The position numbers and the translations under genes were made by a program. A stretch of 24,803 bases of DNA, taken from positions 1-24,803 of the forward strand of contig DJSH01000014.1 in NCBI GenBank assembly GCA_002440225.1, written 5' to 3'. The stretch comes from Candidatus Segatella violae (lineage in GTDB: Bacteria; Bacteroidota; Bacteroidia; Bacteroidales; Bacteroidaceae). The notes below the pieces were generated by a model that was given only the letters and a program-made list of their open reading frames with translations, was not told the origin of the DNA and did not search any database. Each line of letters begins with the position of its first letter. Positions within the stretch are counted from its first letter, which is position 1. Shown here in pieces: positions 21,072 through 24,803 of the stretch.

Positions 21072-22352
21072 TCAATGTGCTTTCAACAACCATTTCCATA
21101 TAGGTATGACTTCTATCGTATAACCATCTTCCTCAATGGTGGCTTGATAGTCACGGGTAATGATATATCCACTATACCCCTTGAAGGCTTTCAAGAATTT
21201 TAATAAACCTCCAACTTCTCGCTCATACTTCTCGTCATCATTGAGGTTGAAGGCAACTTGAATAGCCAATTGCTCGGAGGGAATACAGAAATCTATCTCT
21301 ATGTTTTTGTTGAAATAATATAATGAGGTTTCTTCCGATGTGTTCCTATATCTCCTGTTCAGCTCTATGGCCACCAAGTTCTCCAATAGCTTGGTCTCGC
21401 CTTGAAACAAGAACAGGTTGAGGATGCCATTGTCTGCAACGTACCTTTTCTGTAGGGTGGCTTGTTCTGTCATCGGCGAGACCAGGTTAGGGATAGGAAA
21501 GAACAGATAAGCATCCTGCATGTATTCCAGATAGTCCTTCAAAGCTGGCACACTAATCTTGTCGCCTGTCGATTTTACCAAATGTTGCAATCTGGTCAAA
21601 GAAGAAGGTTGCATCACGCTGTCGGCAAGTTTCTTTGCCAAGAAGCGGAAAACCCTAGGATTGCGAATGCTGTTTCTTTCCACGATGTCGCCTATCAGAA
21701 TTTTCTGATATAGTGCATTGAGGTACTCTCGCTTGTCTTGCTGCTCAAACGATTCTGCGATACCTCCTTCGTAGAAGTAGCTGTCAAACAGGTTGGCTAC
21801 TTCCGATTTGGTCTGCTGGTTGTATTCCCAGTTCTTGTCCAACTTCACCTGATGGTATGCGAGATATTCGGCGAAGGAAAAAGGAAATATTTCCTTGGGA
21901 ATGTACCTGCCTCCCAGAGTGGAATACATCTCATTGCTGAGCATCTTGGCATTACTGCCTGTTATCATGGTACGATATTGCGAGTCGGCAAGTCGGCGAG
22001 CAAATTTCTCCCATCCTTCCACGTTTTGTATTTCGTCTAAGTAGATAAGAGGCTGTTTGTCTGGATATAGTTCCATATAAGAGTCGAGGATGATACCTAG
22101 TTCTTCCGATTTGATGGATGCCAGGCGCTCATCCTCAAAATTGATGAACAGGACATGTTGGCTGGTGATTTCACCAGTCGATATTCTGTCTTGTATATCT
22201 TGGTACATCAAGTAAGATTTTCCTGCTCTTCTGAGTCCTACGAGTATGTAGTTAGATTTCTTGCCGAACAGGAAATTTCGGTGTGTCAGCTTGTAGTTTG
22301 GGATGGCTACTTGCTTCTCAATGATGATTCTTTTGACGATTTGCTTGTCCAT
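21072..22352 (-). CDS. AAA_14/DUF4143 ATPase, degenerate nuclease motif
   Basis: A 426-aa P-loop ATPase of the AAA_14 + DUF4143 type. The AAA domain has Walker A GLRRAGKS (39-46) and Walker B LIYLDE (102-107), with GSNAKMLSNEM as sensor-like segment. The middle helices (SYFYEGGIAES...LYQKILIGDIVERN) are family-typical. The C-terminal fold ends IEIDFCI...LAIQVAF, where the PD-(D/E)XK motif keeps Asp but has Gln and Ala in place of Glu and Lys, so nuclease activity is probably lost. The function of the family is unknown; members are common, highly mobile and multi-copy in Bacteroidota. Its promoter lies between two 20-bp inverted repeats. Confidence 0.88.
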   Translation of the reverse strand: MDKQIVKRIIIEKQVAIPNYKLTHRNFLFGKKSNYILVGLRRAGKSYLMYQDIQDRISTGEITSQHVLFINFEDERLASIKSEELGIILDSYMELYPDKQPLIYLDEIQNVEGWEKFARRLADSQYRTMITGSNAKMLSNEMYSTLGGRYIPKEIFPFSFAEYLAYHQVKLDKNWEYNQQTKSEVANLFDSYFYEGGIAESFEQQDKREYLNALYQKILIGDIVERNSIRNPRVFRFLAKKLADSVMQPSSLTRLQHLVKSTGDKISVPALKDYLEYMQDAYLFFPIPNLVSPMTEQATLQKRYVADNGILNLFLFQGETKLLENLVAIELNRRYRNTSEETSLYYFNKNIEIDFCIPSEQLAIQVAFNLNDDEKYEREVGGLLKFLKAFKGYSGYIITRDYQATIEEDGYTIEVIPIWKWLLKAH

Positions 22353-22359
22353 AACTAAG

Positions 22360-22422
22360 AATTATTTTAAACTATACTTTGCAAAAATACTAAAATATTT
22401 CGAAGTATAGTTTAAAATAATT
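22360..22422 (-). promoter_or_regulatory. Promoter bracketed by a perfect 20-bp inverted repeat
   Basis: The arms at 22360-22379 and 22403-22422 are exact complements (AAGTATAGTTTAAAATAATT and its reverse), 23 nt apart. The -7 box TATTTTTG (minus strand, 22382-22389) lies in the spacer, and one arm covers the expected start site, the other the -33 region. This is what one expects of an operator that closes the promoter when both arms are bound. Confidence 0.7.
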
Positions 22423-22744
22423 TGTATTTTTATGAAATTAAGAAAGATTCACGCTTCTCTACATCTCTACTTATGTCTCGTTATGTCTCGGTTTGTTTTT
22501 CCTTATAGCTGAAAATGACACTTCGCTGACACTTTTGTGTAGATTTTAAGGGGAAGTGTCAGCGTATGTATATATTTGAATTACAGAATGTTATTTCGTA
22601 AATCGCCAGGGGTAATGATACATTGATACTTTTTCCCCGAAAAAAACATTCTACGTATGTAGATTTAGAGAGATGGTATAGAATACAATCCTTTCCATTT
22701 TTAGACTATGAAAAGGTAAATCGTAAGTATTACCATAGCTGCAA
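22423..22744. other. Gene-free stretch with one hairpin
   Basis: Only an 11-bp inverted repeat is clear: CGCTGACACTT (22524) / AAGTGTCAGCG (22554). AGCGAAGTGTCA-like sequence also occurs near 20873, so this may be a shared remnant. The ATG frame from 22623 runs into the 33-bp array and has no recognisable domain. Confidence 0.5.
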
Positions 22745-22829
22745 TTGTTTGAATTTTAGCAAAAAATCAAAGTTTAATTGTTTGGATTTTAGCAAAAAAA
22801 CGAAGTTTAAATGTTTGGATTTTAGCATT
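22745..22829 (+). repeat. 33-bp tandem repeat (2.6 units)
   Basis: Units start at 22745, 22778 and 22811. The shared part is TTGTTTGGATTTTAGCA (first unit TTGTTTGAATTTTAGCA), followed by an A-run and AAGTTTAA. The period is exactly 33 bp. It directly precedes the DUF4143 C-terminal stub. Translated in one frame it gives CLDFSKKTKFK repeats, which I take as a by-product. Confidence 0.8.
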
Positions 22830-22849
22830 TTTAATATGTAAAAAGCTGA

Positions 22850-22990
22850 TTTATAGATTCTTTTGTGGAGTCAAAAGGCATTACCCATGCTGTAAGGACT
22901 TCTCTGGAGAACTTTGGGCAATTCAAGAAGAATGATTGTTTGATTGATATTTATCCGCTGTATGCTTTGAGAAATCTTATCAGGCAATAA
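22850..22990 (+). pseudogene. DUF4143 ATPase, C-terminal stub
   Basis: The open frame 22850-22990 ends in RTSLENFGQFKKNDCLIDIY-PLYALRNLIRQ. This matches the end of the intact ATPase at 23148 (RCSLENFGEFDYIDKKDN...ILPLYALSLLKR). Only the last about 40 codons remain. Everything from the start codon to the nuclease motif is gone, and the 33-bp array sits 20 bp upstream. A terminator follows 20 nt after the stop. It is a clear deletion scar of a once complete plus-strand gene. Confidence 0.8.
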
Positions 22991-23009
22991 TGGATTATTG
23001 GGACATTAG

Positions 23010-23048
23010 CCTCCTTGTTGTTATAAAAAGATAGCAACAAGGAGGTTT
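23010..23048 (+). terminator. Terminator after the DUF4143 stub
   Basis: CCTCCTTGTTG pairs perfectly with CAACAAGGAGG (11 bp) around a 14-nt loop, followed by TTT. Confidence 0.7.
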
Positions 23049-23147
23049 CGCTGATACATCGTGAACCATTTCCGCCGATTCTCTATGTTTTTAAGGGTTG
23101 TAGGCAAGTTATAATGTTTTTTCTATAAATTTATAGTCATTATCTTG

Positions 23148-24518
23148 CTATCTTTTTAGTAAAGACAAAGCGTAGAGTGGCAGGATGGTGACATGTCGGA
23201 TGGCATCGTTGTCCTTTTTGTCGATGTAATCGAACTCTCCGAAGTTTTCGAGCGAACAACGGAAGGCTTCTGAGAACTTTTTCTCTCTCATGAATAACCA
23301 AAGGCTCTTCATTCCGCCTTGTGTGCCTGATTTTATCTCAATAGGAGTAATCTTCATGTTATGGATTTCGAGATAGTCGATTTCTGCAACACTTTTCCCC
23401 TTCTTTTCCCAATAGAACATCTTTTGGCGTTGGATGCAAGGTTTGTTGCGCATGATCTCAAGTCCTGCCACCATTTCTGTGAGACCACCCTTGTTGACAA
23501 GTTCTTGAGGAGTGCCAGCTGTGATGAGTTGTATGAGCTGCTGTGACAAGTTTCCTTCAAGTTGAAGTACTGCTAAGAGCAAACCTGGGTCTAGGAAGAG
23601 TACCTTCATGCTTCTTTCGTCAGCCTCTGCATCTAGCGGAATGCCATTTCCTGAAGTTGATACGACTGGAGTAACGATTCCTGCAAGTGTCAATAAGCGG
23701 ATAGCTTCTCGGATTTGTGAACTTTGGTAGTCGGTAGAAATCTGCTTGTATGTCAATTTCTCACCAGTTTGATGGCAGATACCACGCATCGTAGTGCGTA
23801 GCAAATCTGGATTCACTCTTTTCTTGTATTTACTGAAATCATCCTCATAGGTTAAGATGATGTCTTCCTGTATGTTTCTGCAGCGATTGAAATCGTGGGT
23901 CTTGACCCAAACAAGAACAGATTCAGGCATTCCGCCCACCAAAAGATAGGTGCGAAAATATTCCACGAGCTTGTCGTGGAAGGCTTGTTCTAGTGGATGC
24001 TTGCAGTCTGCTTCGTTTCGCATGGACAAAAGCTTTTCCTCATGGTTGGCACCTAAGAATTCATCGAATGTCATGGGATACATGAACAATGAATGAATTC
24101 TTCCGACACCAAATGTCGGAAGTTCTTGGAGGGTGAATTCTAGAAGAGAACCTGCGGCGATAACGTGTAGCTCAGGGTAATCTTCCTTGAAAAATCTCAG
24201 AGCCATGATGGCTTCTGGGCACTCTTGTATTTCATCGAGAAAGAGTAGTGTCTTGCCCGATTCGATAGGTACATTGATGTAGCTACTGATTTTTTGTGCA
24301 ATCTGGTGTACGTCAATGTCTCCTTGGAAGAAGGATTTTACAGCCTTGTTTCGTTCAAAGTTGACTTCTGCGAAATATTTGAATTGTTTGCCAAAATGCC
24401 TAACAGCAGAAGATTTCCCCACCTGTCTTGCGCCACGGAGCAATAGTGGTTTGCGCATGGAATCTTCTTTCCATGCGATGAGTTCTTTGTCTATGTTTCT
24501 TTGTATATATTCTGCCAT
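23148..24518 (-). CDS. AAA_14/DUF4143 ATPase with intact PD-(D/E)XK-like motif
   Basis: A 456-aa P-loop protein. ATG 24518 is preferred over 24575 because MAEYIQRNIDKELIAWKEDS is the usual family start and because the promoter -7 box (24545-24552) lies between the two. Walker A is GARQVGKS (29-36), Walker B LLFLDE (91-96), then AAGSLLEFTL and the DUF4143 helices (YFRTYLLVGGMPESVLVW). The C-terminal region has AEIDYLEI...ITPIEIKSG, with the Asp and Glu-x-Lys of a PD-(D/E)XK nuclease. The function of the family is unknown. The promoter overlaps a four-unit 32-bp array, unlike ordinary genes in the window. Confidence 0.9.
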   Translation of the reverse strand: MAEYIQRNIDKELIAWKEDSMRKPLLLRGARQVGKSSAVRHFGKQFKYFAEVNFERNKAVKSFFQGDIDVHQIAQKISSYINVPIESGKTLLFLDEIQECPEAIMALRFFKEDYPELHVIAAGSLLEFTLQELPTFGVGRIHSLFMYPMTFDEFLGANHEEKLLSMRNEADCKHPLEQAFHDKLVEYFRTYLLVGGMPESVLVWVKTHDFNRCRNIQEDIILTYEDDFSKYKKRVNPDLLRTTMRGICHQTGEKLTYKQISTDYQSSQIREAIRLLTLAGIVTPVVSTSGNGIPLDAEADERSMKVLFLDPGLLLAVLQLEGNLSQQLIQLITAGTPQELVNKGGLTEMVAGLEIMRNKPCIQRQKMFYWEKKGKSVAEIDYLEIHNMKITPIEIKSGTQGGMKSLWLFMREKKFSEAFRCSLENFGEFDYIDKKDNDAIRHVTILPLYALSLLKR

Positions 24519-24544
24519 AATCGGAAGTGCTTGTATTTCAGATG

Positions 24545-24576
24545 CAAAGATAACTAAAATATTGTATTCCGACAAA
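24545..24576 (-). promoter_or_regulatory. Promoter of the DUF4143 ATPase, embedded in the repeat array
   Basis: The minus strand has TTTG (-33, in repeat unit one), 20 nt, then TATCTTTG (-7). The -33 lies in TATTTGTCGG, a motif that recurs in the units further upstream. Confidence 0.8.
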
Positions 24577-24683
24577 TATTTTGGCTTAAAATACTCAAAT
24601 CCGACAAATAATTCGGCTTAAAATATTGAAATCCGAGAAATAATTTGCGCTAAAATATTGTATTCCGACAAATAATTAGTGCT
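24555..24683 (-). repeat. 32-bp tandem promoter repeat (four units)
   Basis: The units start at 24555, 24587, 24619 and 24651, each 32 bp (the last 33). The plus-strand consensus is TAAAATATTGNATTCCGACA then AATAATT-GGCT; unit 3 has CCGAGAAAT instead of CCGACAAAT. On the minus strand every unit carries a TTTGTCGG-like -33 box. The last unit runs over the stop codon of the neighbouring gene. Confidence 0.9.
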
Positions 24684-24803
24684 TCATATCCACTTCCTCC
24701 ACATATTTCACGAGCGAATCCTTGCCGTTCAGGAGATAGAAATCGACACGAACCACGTGGTCGATGTCGGCACTTCCCTTTACCTTCACGTGGCGAGTCT
24801 TGC
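24676..24803 (-). CDS. 3' end of an unrecognised gene (partial)
   Basis: The final 41 codons of a minus-strand gene that enters from beyond the window: KTRHVKVKGSADIDHVVRVD, then FYLLNGKDSLVKYVEEVDMKH and TAA. Higher GC and codon use like uxuBA suggest a core gene, in contrast with the AT-rich ATPase cluster. The alternating beta-like residues could be a C-terminal Ig-like or beta-sandwich domain, but no family can be named. Its stop codon lies inside the fourth 32-bp repeat unit. Confidence 0.6.
   Translation of the reverse strand, partial: KTRHVKVKGSADIDHVVRVDFYLLNGKDSLVKYVEEVDMKH

Noticed and set aside
20878..21123. A possible LPKF-repeat peptide
   Set aside because: Unit spacing of 19 and 21 nt breaks the frame between units, so the repetition is at DNA level; it also overlaps the 3' end of the ATPase on the other strand.
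22623..22841. A 72-codon plus-strand frame ending in CLDFSKKTKFK repeats
   Set aside because: The repetitive end is simply the 33-bp DNA array read in one frame (33 is a multiple of 3). The start has no recognisable domain or promoter.
24555..24683. CRISPR array as an explanation of the 32-bp units
   Set aside because: The units abut directly with no unique spacers between them; they are simple tandem repeats over a promoter.

Overview
The window looks like a chromosome segment of a gut or oral Bacteroidota bacterium, most likely Prevotellaceae (Prevotella/Segatella-like). The signs are fimbrillin (Mfa/FimA-type) lipoproteins, a FimB/Mfa2-type fimbrial anchor, an OmpA protein, a membrane-tethered AraC regulator, weak Shine-Dalgarno use, and many promoters of the Bacteroidota type (-33 TTTG or TTG, 20 bp, -7 TAnnTTTG). 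Taxonomy is inferred from gene content only; no marker gene is present.

Layout. 1-1976: end of an unknown gene, a large fimbrillin-like lipoprotein whose 3' third is AT-rich, and a tiny secreted peptide. 1969-4713: an accessory stretch in which four copies of a complex REP-like element (core palindrome GGATTTGCAATCC) alternate with three minus-strand modules: a 91-aa protein overlapping a 34-aa ORF, an Rpn-family PD-(D/E)XK nuclease, and a pair of small membrane proteins. Three of the four copies lie just 3' of a minus-strand gene and can act as its terminator. 4770-7908: uxuB-uxuA, which take fructuronate to mannonate and then to 2-keto-3-deoxygluconate (hexuronate catabolism), with a direct-repeat operator candidate and a strong terminator. 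7899-8824: a decayed gene tail and a RelE/ParE-type toxin-antitoxin pair. 8845-10945: a two-gene operon of a small PD-(D/E)XK-like protein and a MACPF pore-forming-domain protein with no signal peptide. 11013-11434: a stand-alone LytTR regulator. 11630-17319: a minus-strand fimbrial operon (OmpA, Mfa2-like anchor, three fimbrillins, the last carrying a BspA-type leucine-rich domain), preceded by a small membrane protein. 17822-19018: a polytopic AraC-type regulator.

19026-24683 is a rearranged cluster of P-loop ATPase genes. Two DUF4143-type ATPases are intact. Three others survive only as deletion scars: an AlbA_2/AAA_4 tail fused out of frame to a helix-turn-helix gene, an archaeal-type ATPase that lost its middle, and a DUF4143 C-terminal stub. 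The most unusual signal is that three places in this cluster carry tandem arrays with a 32-33 bp period, each with its own unit sequence. At the best one, four 32-bp units overlap the promoter and each contains a -33-like box. The second intact ATPase instead has a perfect 20-bp inverted repeat bracketing its -7 box. These may be locus-specific autoregulatory or recombination sites.

The last 128 bases hold the 3' end of an unrecognised minus-strand gene.
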